A DNA stretch of 64,000 nt, taken from contig JAJEFB010000025.1 in the NCBI GenBank assembly GCA_022820665.1, positions 1 to 64,000 on the forward strand, given 5' to 3'. Both the position numbers and the translations under genes were made by a program. The stretch's first letter is position 1. The number at the start of each line of letters is the position of its first letter. Of this stretch, positions 15,562 through 24,139 are shown in pieces. This stretch comes from Anaerolineae bacterium. Its GTDB lineage: Bacteria > Chloroflexota > Anaerolineae > Aggregatilineales > Phototrophicaceae. The notes under the pieces are model-generated. The model did not search any database. It saw only the letters and a list, made by a program, of their open reading frames with translations, and was not told the DNA's origin.

Positions 15562-17196
15562 ATGCACCTTTCACAGATAGTTCCTCCACAGTTTCGGCTC
15601 CACCGGCCGCGGTACAGCGCGATTTCGCGCATGCATTTCGGCAATCGACAATTGGCGCAGGTTGTCAGCCTCATCGTGGTCGCGATCGTTATGATACCGA
15701 TTGCCTTCGTCATCATTCGCGCGCTGGGCGCAGGTCAGGAGGGAATCGACTATTTGCTTAAGGCGCGCAACCTGCGGATTGTAGGCAACAGCCTGGCATT
15801 AATGCTGGTCGCTACGATCTGCGCGTCGGTCATTGGCATACCTTACGCCTGGTTGACCAGCCGCAGCGATTTGCCCTGGCGGCGCGCCTGGCTGGTGCTC
15901 GGTTTGCTGGCGATGGTCATTCCTTCCTATTTGACGGCCGTGACCTTCACAGAAGCTTTTGGACCAAAAGGCATGCTGCAAGACTTGCTGGAACCACTGG
16001 GCGTCGAGCGATTGCCGAATATCAAAGGCTTCTTCGGGGCGACTCTGACACTGACGGTGGTCACGTTTCCTTACATTTTGCTGCCGGCGCGCGCAGCGCT
16101 GTTGCATAGCGATCGTAGCCTGGAAGAAGCCGGGCAGAGTCTAGGTCTCGATCGCTGGCAGGTTTTTCGCCGGGTGACGCTGCCGCAGCTTCGTCCCGCG
16201 CTCACGGCTGGCATGTTGATGACGGCGCTCTACTGTCTTAGCGATTTCGGCGCGGTCGCCGTGATGCGCTTTAACGCTTTCACACGCGCCATCTTCGTCC
16301 AAACGGAGTCGTTCCGTATGGACAAAGCCTCGGCGCTGGCGCTGGTACTCATCGGATTGACGTTGATTTTGCTACTGATCCATTCGCACATACAGCATAG
16401 AGGACGACATTATCGCATCGGTACTGGCGCTTCGCGGGAACTGCAGACGATGAGTTTAGGGGTATGGCGTTTTCCGGCGCTATTGTTCTGCTTTTGTGTT
16501 GTCTTTGTCAGCGTAGCTGTTCCGCTCCTGGTGCTATTGAGCTGGCTGATCGGACGCACGATAAGCAATCCTGTGCAAGTGCCAATCAGTTTACTCCTGC
16601 AGAATACCGTCCCCGTAAGCGCCGCAGCCGCGCTGGTCGTGACGATGGCGGCGCTGCCGCTGGCGCTCCTCGCCATGCGAAAAGAATCGAGAACAAATCG
16701 CTGGCTGGTGAACCTGGCGTATACCGGCAATGTTTTGCCGGGCATCGTTATAGCGCTGGCGCTGGTTTTCTTCGCCTCGCAAAACATGTTGAGCCTGTAT
16801 CAAACGCTGCCGCTTCTGATTGTTGGATATGCCATCCGATATCTACCGTTTGGCATAAGCGCGACGCAGAGCGCTTTTGAGCAGATCAATCCACGCTATG
16901 AAGAAGCAGCCCGCAGCCTGGGTCTATCGGCGCGCGAAGCGTTAATTCGTATCACCGTGCCTTTGGCGCGCGGCGGCATTTTGGCCGGATCCGCGCTCGT
17001 ATTTTTGAACGTGATGAAAGAGTTGCCCACCACTCTGATATTGCGGCCGATCGGTTTCCGTACCTTTGCCACACACATCTGGAGCGCCTATGATGAAGCG
17101 TTTTTGTCGTCAATCGCGCTACCTGGATTCGCGCTGATCGTCGTTTCCGCTTTCGCATTGGCAATCATTCTTCGGCGGGAAGATACGGCTCACTAG
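15562..17196 (+). CDS. Iron(III)-type ABC transporter permease (FbpB-like)
   Basis: This 544-residue integral membrane protein carries two fused permease domains, as in FbpB/SfuB iron transporters, with about 12 transmembrane segments. Each half has the cytoplasmic EAA loop that contacts the ATPase: EEAGQSLGLDRWQVFRRV near residues 190-207 and EEAARSLGLSAREALIRI near 448-465. The N-terminal 35 residues are basic and hydrophilic. AAGAAGGAT precedes the ATG. It is the second gene of the three-gene transporter, with the ATPase 120 bases downstream. Confidence 0.9.
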   Translation: MHLSQIVPPQFRLHRPRYSAISRMHFGNRQLAQVVSLIVVAIVMIPIAFVIIRALGAGQEGIDYLLKARNLRIVGNSLALMLVATICASVIGIPYAWLTSRSDLPWRRAWLVLGLLAMVIPSYLTAVTFTEAFGPKGMLQDLLEPLGVERLPNIKGFFGATLTLTVVTFPYILLPARAALLHSDRSLEEAGQSLGLDRWQVFRRVTLPQLRPALTAGMLMTALYCLSDFGAVAVMRFNAFTRAIFVQTESFRMDKASALALVLIGLTLILLLIHSHIQHRGRHYRIGTGASRELQTMSLGVWRFPALLFCFCVVFVSVAVPLLVLLSWLIGRTISNPVQVPISLLLQNTVPVSAAAALVVTMAALPLALLAMRKESRTNRWLVNLAYTGNVLPGIVIALALVFFASQNMLSLYQTLPLLIVGYAIRYLPFGISATQSAFEQINPRYEEAARSLGLSAREALIRITVPLARGGILAGSALVFLNVMKELPTTLILRPIGFRTFATHIWSAYDEAFLSSIALPGFALIVVSAFALAIILRREDTAH

Positions 17197-17316
17197 CAAG
17201 TCGGTTGTTACCGTATGGGATTTGGTTCATTAATCCCCTAAGCTATTTGCCTCTTTATGCCAAGGGAATTTGCTCTATGCTAAGGCCCGTCAAACGTCGA
17301 AGACGCTGAAACTGCC

Positions 17317-18342
17317 ATGGAACTTTCGCTTTATACTGAGAACCTCACCAAGCTATATAATGGCGATACGCCGGCGGTTGAAGACGTTTCACTTCAACTA
17401 CAATCTGGCGAGTTCCTCACGATCCTCGGACCAAGCGGAGGCGGGAAAACCACCACACTGCGCCTTTTGGCGGGCTTTGAACGTCCTAGCAGCGGGCTGA
17501 TTCAAATTGGCGACGCCATTGTCGCCGACGACAGTCGTTTTACGCCGCCGGAGAAGCGTCGGGTCGGTATGGTATTTCAGGACTATGCGCTCTTCCCGCA
17601 TTTGAATGTGGCGCAGAACATCGCCTTTGGATTATCGGGTCACAGCAAAGATTCTCGAATGCAGGTGCAGCGCATGCTGTCGCTGGTTGGCCTGACGCCC
17701 TTCGCGGATCGCATGCCGCATGAGCTGTCGGGCGGCCAGCAACAGCGCGTTGCCCTGGCGCGCGCTTTGGCGCCCAATCCTGACATCCTGTTGCTGGACG
17801 AGCCATTTTCCAACCTCGATACCGGCTTGCGAGCGCAGGTCCGCAGCGATGTGCGGAACATACTTCTGGAAACAGAAACCAGCGCAGTCTTTGTCACGCA
17901 CGACCAGAACGAAGCGTTGAGCCTGTCTGACGAAATCGCGGTGATCTTTGAAGGCAAGCTCTTGCAGGTAGCGACGCCGCATATCATTTACAACCGCCCA
18001 ATCAACAGTCAAGTGGCTCACTTCATCGGCGAGGCGAACTTCTTGCCGGGCGAGGCGCAGGGGCTGACGGCCGCCAGTCCGATTGGCACGGTAAAGCTTT
18101 TCCATCCCAAGCGGGGACCGGTGCAATTGATGATCCGCCCCGAAGCGCTGCGTGTCAATTTCGCGCAAGAGGGACTGGCGGCGTCCGTGCTTTGGCGCGA
18201 GTTCTATGGGCATTATCAAAGACTGGGGCTGACGCTGGAAGACGGTACCGAACTCGTCGCGCATACGGGCGTAGATCGCTTTTTCCAGCGGGGGGACAAG
18301 ACCTGGGTGTCGCTGGCATTGCCGGCGCTGGCGTTTGACTGA
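17317..18342 (+). CDS. Iron(III)-type ABC transporter ATP-binding protein (FbpC-like)
   Basis: This 341-residue ATPase energises the transporter. The Walker A motif GPSGGGKTT is at 38-46, the Q-loop in VFQDYALFPH at 86-95, the signature LSGGQQQ at 137-143, Walker B plus Glu LLLDEP at 158-163, and the H-loop in VFVTHDQNEAL. Residues beyond about 240 form the regulatory TOBE-type domain of the FbpC/PotA group (LMIRPEALRV). Upstream, 17197-17316 has no clear promoter, so the gene is probably co-transcribed with the permease. The neighbours support ferric iron import. Confidence 0.92.
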   Translation: MELSLYTENLTKLYNGDTPAVEDVSLQLQSGEFLTILGPSGGGKTTTLRLLAGFERPSSGLIQIGDAIVADDSRFTPPEKRRVGMVFQDYALFPHLNVAQNIAFGLSGHSKDSRMQVQRMLSLVGLTPFADRMPHELSGGQQQRVALARALAPNPDILLLDEPFSNLDTGLRAQVRSDVRNILLETETSAVFVTHDQNEALSLSDEIAVIFEGKLLQVATPHIIYNRPINSQVAHFIGEANFLPGEAQGLTAASPIGTVKLFHPKRGPVQLMIRPEALRVNFAQEGLAASVLWREFYGHYQRLGLTLEDGTELVAHTGVDRFFQRGDKTWVSLALPALAFD

Positions 18343-18391
18343 TCTCATAAGCATTGCTTCAAGGATTGCCAGAATCATTGTTCGATTTCAC

Positions 18392-18420
18392 TTGACACGA
18401 TAGGACATGTGTTCTATTAT
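18392..18420 (+). promoter_or_regulatory. Consensus promoter with an internal dyad before the DarTG pair
   Basis: TTGACA (18392-18397), a 17-base spacer and TATTAT (18415-18420) form a near-consensus sigma-70 promoter. Between the boxes lies the imperfect dyad ATAGGACATGTGTTCTAT (18400-18417, 14 of 18 positions symmetric, centred on ACATGT), a good candidate operator. The macrodomain gene starts about 113 bases further on. Confidence 0.6.
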
Positions 18421-18532
18421 TGTATGAAACTTTGTTCAACGATCATACTCTAACTAATTCGATTGTTTTTGGCGTCCCAGTGGCATTTGCTATACTTACG
18501 ATGGGAGTAAAGTGTGCAAGGGGGTAGTCGCC

Positions 18533-19444
18533 ATGACAACTTATGTCGTTGGTGATTTGTTCACGAGTCCTGCCAAAGTGCTCGTAAACACGGTAAACAC
18601 GGTCGGAGTCATGGGCAAGGGAATCGCTCGAGACTTCAAACGAATTTATCCCGAGATGTTTGAGCAATACCAGTATTATTGTGAAAACGGCATATTTGAT
18701 ATCGGCAAGCTTTGGCTATTCAAGACTTCGCACAAGTGGATATTGAATTTCCCAACAAAGAGGCATTGGCGCAACAAATCCAAAGTTGAATATATTGAGG
18801 CGGGACTACAAAAGTTCGTGGATACATATGATTCCAAAGGGATCGTATCCGTGTCGTTTCCCATGTTAGGTTGTGGCAATGGCGAGCTTGACTGGAAGAC
18901 ACAGGTGCAGCCCATTATGGAAGAGTACCTTCAGCATTTACCGATTGACGTCTTCATCCACTTGCATCGACCGGCGGCACGCTTCGTGCCCGAACACCGT
19001 AATATGCGCGAAATTATGAAATGGTTACGAAGCGAACCTCGATATCTCCCATTTATCGAGTTTTGGGAAGACCTGAAACGGTTGGCAAGCGCTGGAGGAG
19101 CTTGTGAAACGATTATCAATAAAGAGCGCTTCACCGTCTCCCTAGATCTCTTTGAACAGAGCCTTGAATTCGAGTACAACTCAAAAATGTTCAAACTTCA
19201 TAAAGAGAGTATTGAACAAATGTGGGAGTATATGAGGCAGAAGGGTTATTTTCTTGTTAGCGACTTCCCTGAAGATATGACAAAGTATGTCGCTCTCGTG
19301 ACAAGTTTCCTCCAAAATCTGGATTACATTCAACCGATTCTGTTGTCGCAGTTCCCGGATGTCACAGATAAAGATATAGGTCTTCTGCTTTCAGCGCAGT
19401 CAGGTCAAAGACAGTCTCAACCTCAAATGGTTAAGTCGGCATGA
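18533..19444 (+). CDS. DarG-like macrodomain antitoxin
   Basis: A 303-residue protein with an N-terminal macrodomain (1-150), the fold that removes ADP-ribose from DNA in DarG antitoxins. Visible are GDLFTSPAKVLVNTVNTVGVMGKGIA at 7-32 (split here: the substrate loop NTVNTVGVMGKGIA), FPTKRHW at 73-79 and PMLGCGNGELDW at 110-121. These match the DarG/TARG1-like subgroup. The C-terminal half (about 160-303) is helical and probably binds the toxin. ATG 18533 (MTTYVVGD) has AAGGGGG 8 bases upstream and is preferred to a GTG at 18512. It overlaps the toxin gene by four bases (ATGA). The pair is visibly richer in A and T than its neighbours, suggesting horizontal transfer. The gene order, antitoxin first, is reversed relative to common darT-darG. 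Confidence 0.88.
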   Translation: MTTYVVGDLFTSPAKVLVNTVNTVGVMGKGIARDFKRIYPEMFEQYQYYCENGIFDIGKLWLFKTSHKWILNFPTKRHWRNKSKVEYIEAGLQKFVDTYDSKGIVSVSFPMLGCGNGELDWKTQVQPIMEEYLQHLPIDVFIHLHRPAARFVPEHRNMREIMKWLRSEPRYLPFIEFWEDLKRLASAGGACETIINKERFTVSLDLFEQSLEFEYNSKMFKLHKESIEQMWEYMRQKGYFLVSDFPEDMTKYVALVTSFLQNLDYIQPILLSQFPDVTDKDIGLLLSAQSGQRQSQPQMVKSA

Positions 19445-20463
19445 CCGATGGCAGACCGAAGCCTGGTTCTTCAAAGATAGGCCGTTTTCTCGACCAATTG
19501 AAACAAGAGTCGTGGCTAGGTAGCCGGAACTGGTGGGTAGATTACCTATTTCATTTCACAGATATCAAAAATGCTGTGAATGTGCTGAATCATGGTTTCC
19601 TGTTTTCCAGGCAAGAAGCAATTAACAAGAATCTGCTCATAGATGACATCGCTAGTTCACAGATTATTAAGCAAACGAAGTCGACGTTTACCGATCATGT
19701 GCGGTTTTACTTCAGACCGCTCACACCGACCGCGTACCAAAATGAAGGATTTAGACCCTTGAATCAACTCTATCAGGACGCCCACTGTCCCGTCCCAGTT
19801 TATCTGCTGTTCAACCTCAGAAAAGTCCTTGCTCGAGATGATTCCAAGTTCAGTAATGGTAGCCTTGCGCGTCATCAGCACGACATTTTTGATACTCCTG
19901 ACGAGTTTGTTAATCTCCCATTTGAAGATATATATCACAACTCTGCCTGGGGACACGAAGAGCAATCCCGCCAACAAGAAATCAAGAATCGGCGGCACGC
20001 AGAGGTGATCGTACCCAAAGGCATCTCCTTGAATTACTTGGAGTACATCGTATGTCGTTCACAAGCGGAATACGGGACACTGTACAATCTATTGTCAACT
20101 TCAGTCTGGCAACATTGGAAGCCCAAAGTTGCTGTTAGCAAACGAAGGCAATTGTTCAACAATGCGTGGCTTTACGCAAAAGAAAGTGCATTGGAAAGCA
20201 AAAACGCAAGGTTCCAATTCAATTCACCTAATCAACAGCGGTTTTTCGGTCCGTTCAAGATACGAGTTGATTTTACTGACAATACGACGAGCGACACTTA
20301 TTATTATGAGCATCGTTACACAGACGTTGTTGCAGAAATACCCAACCTACAGTTGTCGCTGGATTTGTCCAACATAAATTCAGTGAACTATACTGCTCGA
20401 GTAACAATTGACGGCAAATTGGCCTATGTAGGCAAATACACAGGAGATGACATTCCGTTTTAG
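19441..20463 (+). CDS. DarT-like (DUF4433) DNA ADP-ribosyltransferase toxin with an SSB-type C-terminal tip
   Basis: DarT toxins attach ADP-ribose from NAD+ to bases of single-stranded DNA. Residues 30-225 match DUF4433: YLFHFTDIKNAVNVLNHG (35-52) with the NAD-binding His, HVRFYFRPLTPTAYQNEG (86-103) for the substrate loop, and RRHAEVIVP (184-192) with the likely catalytic E188. Typical DarT proteins end near 210-220 residues; this one has an extra ~110-residue beta-rich extension (about 230-330). It ends in TGDDIPF, the same last five residues as the SSB encoded at 2445-2930. It overlaps the antitoxin gene by four bases, so translation is coupled. Base composition is AT-rich. Confidence 0.85.
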   Translation: MTDGRPKPGSSKIGRFLDQLKQESWLGSRNWWVDYLFHFTDIKNAVNVLNHGFLFSRQEAINKNLLIDDIASSQIIKQTKSTFTDHVRFYFRPLTPTAYQNEGFRPLNQLYQDAHCPVPVYLLFNLRKVLARDDSKFSNGSLARHQHDIFDTPDEFVNLPFEDIYHNSAWGHEEQSRQQEIKNRRHAEVIVPKGISLNYLEYIVCRSQAEYGTLYNLLSTSVWQHWKPKVAVSKRRQLFNNAWLYAKESALESKNARFQFNSPNQQRFFGPFKIRVDFTDNTTSDTYYYEHRYTDVVAEIPNLQLSLDLSNINSVNYTARVTIDGKLAYVGKYTGDDIPF

Positions 20464-20478
20464 AAAATGATATCCTCT

Positions 20479-22002
20479 CTATCGATAGGCGACCGTCGAC
20501 CGGGCCGCTGGCAACCACATTCTGAAGACGGTGCCGCGATTCCGTCCACGACTGTTCACGGTGATTTTGCCGCCGTGCGCCTCCACGATTTCTTGAGCAA
20601 TCGCCAAGCCCAAGCCAGTTCCCCGGCGCGGGCCGCGCGCCTTGTCGACTTGATAGAAGCGCTCGAATACGCGCGGCAGCTCGTCCGCGGCGATGCCGAT
20701 GCCGGTATCATGAATCGCTACAGAAGCGCCATGCCCTTGCGCTCTCGTCGCAACGCGCACGACCCCACCAGCCTCGGTAAACTTCAGGGCGTTGCCGACT
20801 AAGTTGGTTAGCACCTGCGCCAGGCGGTCGCCGTCTCCGCGGATTGGCGGCACAGCCTCGCAGGACAACTCGAGCTTAACGTCCTGCTTCGCCGCCAGCA
20901 CTTGCAAGCTCTGTACCACGCCGTCGGCTAGCAGAGACATATCAATGCTCTCGAGTTTCATCGACAAACGGCCCGCTTGCAATTGCTCCAGGTCGGTCAA
21001 TTCCACTACCATGCGGTTGAGGCGGCTTGCTTCTTCGAATATGATCTGCGCCGCCGCTTTCGGGTCTTCCGCGGCGCCATCGATGATGGCTTGGGAATAG
21101 CCCTGAATCGAAGTCAAAGGGGTCTTCAAATCATGCGATACATTACCGAGAAAGTCTCGCTGGGCGTTGTTCGCCGCCAGGACTTCCGCCGTCATCCGAT
21201 TGAATGAATCCGCCAACGATCGCAACTCCGGCGGGCCACTGGCCGGAACATGAACTGCATAATCTCCGCGAGCGACATCGGTGGCGGCTATAGCAAGCCG
21301 CTGCAGCGGCTTGGCGATTGTACGGCTGATCAGCGCCGCCAGGATGATTGAAAAGACAATGCCAGCAAGCCCAGCCTGTATGAGAGGCGGCGCCAGAGAA
21401 TTGCTGAAGACCGCCAGTGTCTCGTGCAGGCGCACGGTTGGCCGGGGCTCCGCCAAGATCCAAAGATTGTCGACCGCTGGGCGGCCACGGAAACGTCGCT
21501 GCTGTCGAAACATGACCCCGCCATAGAGCCATTCGCTGCCGCCGGGGTCGGCAAATGCGCCGAAAAACTGCTCCCCGCCCCTCCTCAAGACTTTAGCCAG
21601 CGGATCGCTCTTGTAACTGTCGACGCGCAAGTGGATCGCTTGACCGGGCTCGAATCTGTTGGCGCTGTCGTAGAGCACCATCGGTCCGTCTTGAGTAAGC
21701 CAGATTTGCATCGTACGTACATTGCGCGACCCTGCAAAGGCATCCAGCAATTCGGGAATCTGTTCTAGAATGAAACCGAGATTGGGGTCTCTGGGCAAGT
21801 CGGCGATGAAGTCCAGCAGGTTTAGACCTTGTGTCAAAGCCGCCAATCGCTCATAAGTCGGTTCCGGGGGAGCCGGTCGGTTTCCGATCAAGACCAAGAG
21901 CGCTACGGCAATCACGCCCAGCGCTACCATCAAGAGAACGAGGTAGGATGTTAGCAGCCTTAAGCGTAAGCCAAAGAGAACGCGCAAACGACTAGCGATC
22001 AT
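20479..22002 (-). CDS. Membrane sensor histidine kinase
   Basis: A 507-residue two-component sensor. It has a first transmembrane segment at about 15-40, an extracytoplasmic sensor region to about 200, a second segment near 205-225, a HAMP linker, a HisKA dimerisation helix with the phosphorylated H290 in NVSHDLKTPLTS, and an HATPase domain with N-box LTNLVGNALKF (N404), G1 DTGIGI and G2 GTGLGLAIAQEIVEAHGG. The ATG at 22002 is preferred over a GTG at 22020. It overlaps the response regulator gene by 11 bases. Signal unknown. Confidence 0.92.
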   Translation of the reverse strand: MIASRLRVLFGLRLRLLTSYLVLLMVALGVIAVALLVLIGNRPAPPEPTYERLAALTQGLNLLDFIADLPRDPNLGFILEQIPELLDAFAGSRNVRTMQIWLTQDGPMVLYDSANRFEPGQAIHLRVDSYKSDPLAKVLRRGGEQFFGAFADPGGSEWLYGGVMFRQQRRFRGRPAVDNLWILAEPRPTVRLHETLAVFSNSLAPPLIQAGLAGIVFSIILAALISRTIAKPLQRLAIAATDVARGDYAVHVPASGPPELRSLADSFNRMTAEVLAANNAQRDFLGNVSHDLKTPLTSIQGYSQAIIDGAAEDPKAAAQIIFEEASRLNRMVVELTDLEQLQAGRLSMKLESIDMSLLADGVVQSLQVLAAKQDVKLELSCEAVPPIRGDGDRLAQVLTNLVGNALKFTEAGGVVRVATRAQGHGASVAIHDTGIGIAADELPRVFERFYQVDKARGPRRGTGLGLAIAQEIVEAHGGKITVNSRGRNRGTVFRMWLPAARSTVAYR

Positions 22003-22675
22003 CGAGCTTGTAACCCACACCCCACACGGTCTCGATGCTAGCCTCCATGCCCTTCAGTTTGTGCCGCAAGTGGGCGATATGAACATCGACTGTTCGGGTC
22101 TCTCCGGCGAAGTCATATCCCCAAACTACATCCAGTAGTCGCTCGCGGCTGTAAACGACGCCCATATTCTCGGCGAGGGTTTGCAGCAAGTCGAATTCTT
22201 TCATGCGAAGGTCTACCCCAGCGCCCTCCACCTCAACTGTGCGGCGCTGCCCATCAATACGCAGATTGCCAATCACTGTCGGCGCAGGCGCGTCTGTGTG
22301 GTTGCTCGCGCGATCGGTTCGACGGAGGATCGCTTTGATGCGCGCGACTAACTCCCGCGGATTGAAGGGCTTGGTAAGGTAGTCGTCCGCGCCCAATTCC
22401 AATCCGACGATCTTGTCAATATCGTCGCCGCGCGCGGTCAGCATAATAATCGGAACATCCGACTCGGCGCGCACCTTTCGGCATACTTCCAAGCCATCCA
22501 TACCGGGCAACATGAGATCCAGGACGACCAGGTTAGGCGCGTCTTCCACGATCTGACGACGGGCGCTAAGCCCGTCTGTGGCGCATGTTACCTGATAGCC
22601 ATCCTGTTCCAGATACATTCGCGCCAGATCAATAATCTTTTGCTCGTCGTCGACCACCAAGATCGTTTCGCTCAT
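21992..22675 (-). CDS. OmpR-family response regulator
   Basis: A 227-residue transcription factor with a receiver domain (phospho-acceptor D53 in VVLDLMLPG; D9-D10 acidic pocket; LTKPF) and a C-terminal winged helix DNA-binding domain (GAGVDLRMKEFDLLQTLAENMG and the recognition segment TRTVDVHIAHLRHKL). The start is the ATG at 22675 (MSETILVVDDEQ); a longer frame adds 13 residues without homology. It is the first gene of the operon with the sensor kinase and is likely autoregulated, though no binding repeat could be recognised in 22676-22968. Confidence 0.94.
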   Translation of the reverse strand: MSETILVVDDEQKIIDLARMYLEQDGYQVTCATDGLSARRQIVEDAPNLVVLDLMLPGMDGLEVCRKVRAESDVPIIMLTARGDDIDKIVGLELGADDYLTKPFNPRELVARIKAILRRTDRASNHTDAPAPTVIGNLRIDGQRRTVEVEGAGVDLRMKEFDLLQTLAENMGVVYSRERLLDVVWGYDFAGETRTVDVHIAHLRHKLKGMEASIETVWGVGYKLDDR

Positions 22676-22968
22676 AGCCACGCTCTCAACAGGAAAGGAA
22701 TTTGCCGCCACCATAACTTAAGGCAGCTTTAGACATTCGCAAGCCAAGCAATGCCTAATATTATTATGCCAAAAAACGATGACAAGACCGTAACGTTTTT
22801 GTAAACATCGTGTAAACTTCTGGTCCGGATTCCCGGCGGATGCGAAGTCGGCGAGAGCGACGATGAGCAGGGTCGCCGGCAGAATCCGGCAGCGATCAAG
22901 CTATAGTCCGCAGCGGGTTTTTGCGCTACAATATGCGCCTTGTCTGAAACTTACATGAGAGCGCGGCC

Positions 22969-23499
22969 ATGAGTGTGCTGGAAGTCATCCAACCCGATAA
23001 TCCCGCTCTGCGCAGGCAAGCAGCCCGCATAAACGATTTTGGCGCCCCGCTTCAAGACCTGATCAACGACATGTACGAGACCATGATTGACGCGGAAGGC
23101 GTCGGTTTGGCGGGTCCACAGGTCGCTCAAAGCTTGCGCTTAATCCTGGTCCGGCTGCCTGATGACGAGGACAGCCAAGAAATATACGGAGACGATGCGG
23201 GCAAACTGTATGTCGTGGCAAATCCAAAAATCAGCAAGCGCAGTCACGATACGGTTTCCGGGGTAGAGGGCTGCCTGTCCTTGCCGGGTCTGCTGGGCGA
23301 TGTTGAGCGCCATCAAAGCATTGAGGTAACCGGGCAAGACCGAAATGGCGAGCCCATGTGCCTGCAAGCCCGCGACTGGTTGGCGCGCGTCTTCCAGCAC
23401 GAGATTGATCACCTGGATGGCAGGCTCTTTATCGATATCGCTACTAGAGTTTGGCGCCCGGAAGAAGAAGAAAACGGCATCGTGGAAGAAGAAGCCTGA
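22969..23499 (+). CDS. def: Peptide deformylase
   Basis: Removes the formyl group from the initiator methionine of nascent proteins; it is a metal enzyme acting at the ribosome. All three motifs are present: GVGLAGPQ (44-51; the usual form is GxGLAAxQ), EGCLS (100-104) with the metal ligand C102, and HEIDH (144-148) with the two metal His and the catalytic Glu. At 176 residues it is a normal bacterial form. A TACAAT-like -10 lies around 22925-22930. A GNAT gene follows after 6 bases, so the two are likely co-transcribed. Confidence 0.95.
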   Translation: MSVLEVIQPDNPALRRQAARINDFGAPLQDLINDMYETMIDAEGVGLAGPQVAQSLRLILVRLPDDEDSQEIYGDDAGKLYVVANPKISKRSHDTVSGVEGCLSLPGLLGDVERHQSIEVTGQDRNGEPMCLQARDWLARVFQHEIDHLDGRLFIDIATRVWRPEEEENGIVEEEA

Positions 23500-23505
23500 G
23501 CCTCC

Positions 23506-24102
23506 ATGAGCGTCAAGATTCGCCTCGCCTCCAAAAAAGACGCGCCCCAGATTCTTGAGATTTACAGTCCTATCGTTCGCCTCACACATATTTCATTCGA
23601 GCATGATGTTCCAGACGCCAGCGAAATTGCAGCGCGAATCGCGAAGACATCTCGTCAGTATCCCTGGCTCGTCTGCGAAATTGACTCGCGTATCGCCGGT
23701 TATGCTTATGCCAGCGCTTTTCGCAGCCGAGAGGCCTACCAGTGGACGACGGAGACCACAGTTTATGTTCACGAGGGCTACAAACGCCGAGGGGTCTCCC
23801 GCACATTGTATACTTCGCTATTGGCGATTCTGCGCGAACAGGGCTACCGTAGCGCCATCGGCGTCATTGCCCTGCCAAATGCCGCCAGTATCCGGGCGCA
23901 CGAGTCGCTCGGCTTTCGAGAAATCGGCGTCTTCAGAAATGTCGGTTTCAAAGCCGGAGCCTGGCGCGATACGGGCTGGTGGCAACTTGACTTGAGTCCG
24001 GCATTGGAGCAGCCGCCAGCGCCGCAATCCATCACCGCCCTTGTACAGCAAGACGGTTTCGGCGAGCTCCTGCAAACGGGGCTGCCCAGTATAAGGATCT
24101 AG
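23506..24102 (+). CDS. Phosphinothricin/methionine-sulfoximine-type GNAT acetyltransferase
   Basis: A 198-residue GNAT protein of the Pat/YwnH type, whose members acetylate phosphinothricin, methionine sulfone or related amino acids. Motifs: SFEHDVPDASEIAARI near 27-42, VYVHEGYKRRGVSRTLYTSLL near 86-106 (acetyl-CoA loop) and LGFREIGVFRNVGFKAGAWRD near 134-154, with GWWQLDL at the end of the domain. The last 30 residues are an unusual tail. It starts six bases after the def stop. Substrate inferred from family only. Confidence 0.85.
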   Translation: MSVKIRLASKKDAPQILEIYSPIVRLTHISFEHDVPDASEIAARIAKTSRQYPWLVCEIDSRIAGYAYASAFRSREAYQWTTETTVYVHEGYKRRGVSRTLYTSLLAILREQGYRSAIGVIALPNAASIRAHESLGFREIGVFRNVGFKAGAWRDTGWWQLDLSPALEQPPAPQSITALVQQDGFGELLQTGLPSIRI

Positions 24103-24139
24103 CTCTATTCTTCTTCATGAAACAAGCGAGGATGCTGGT

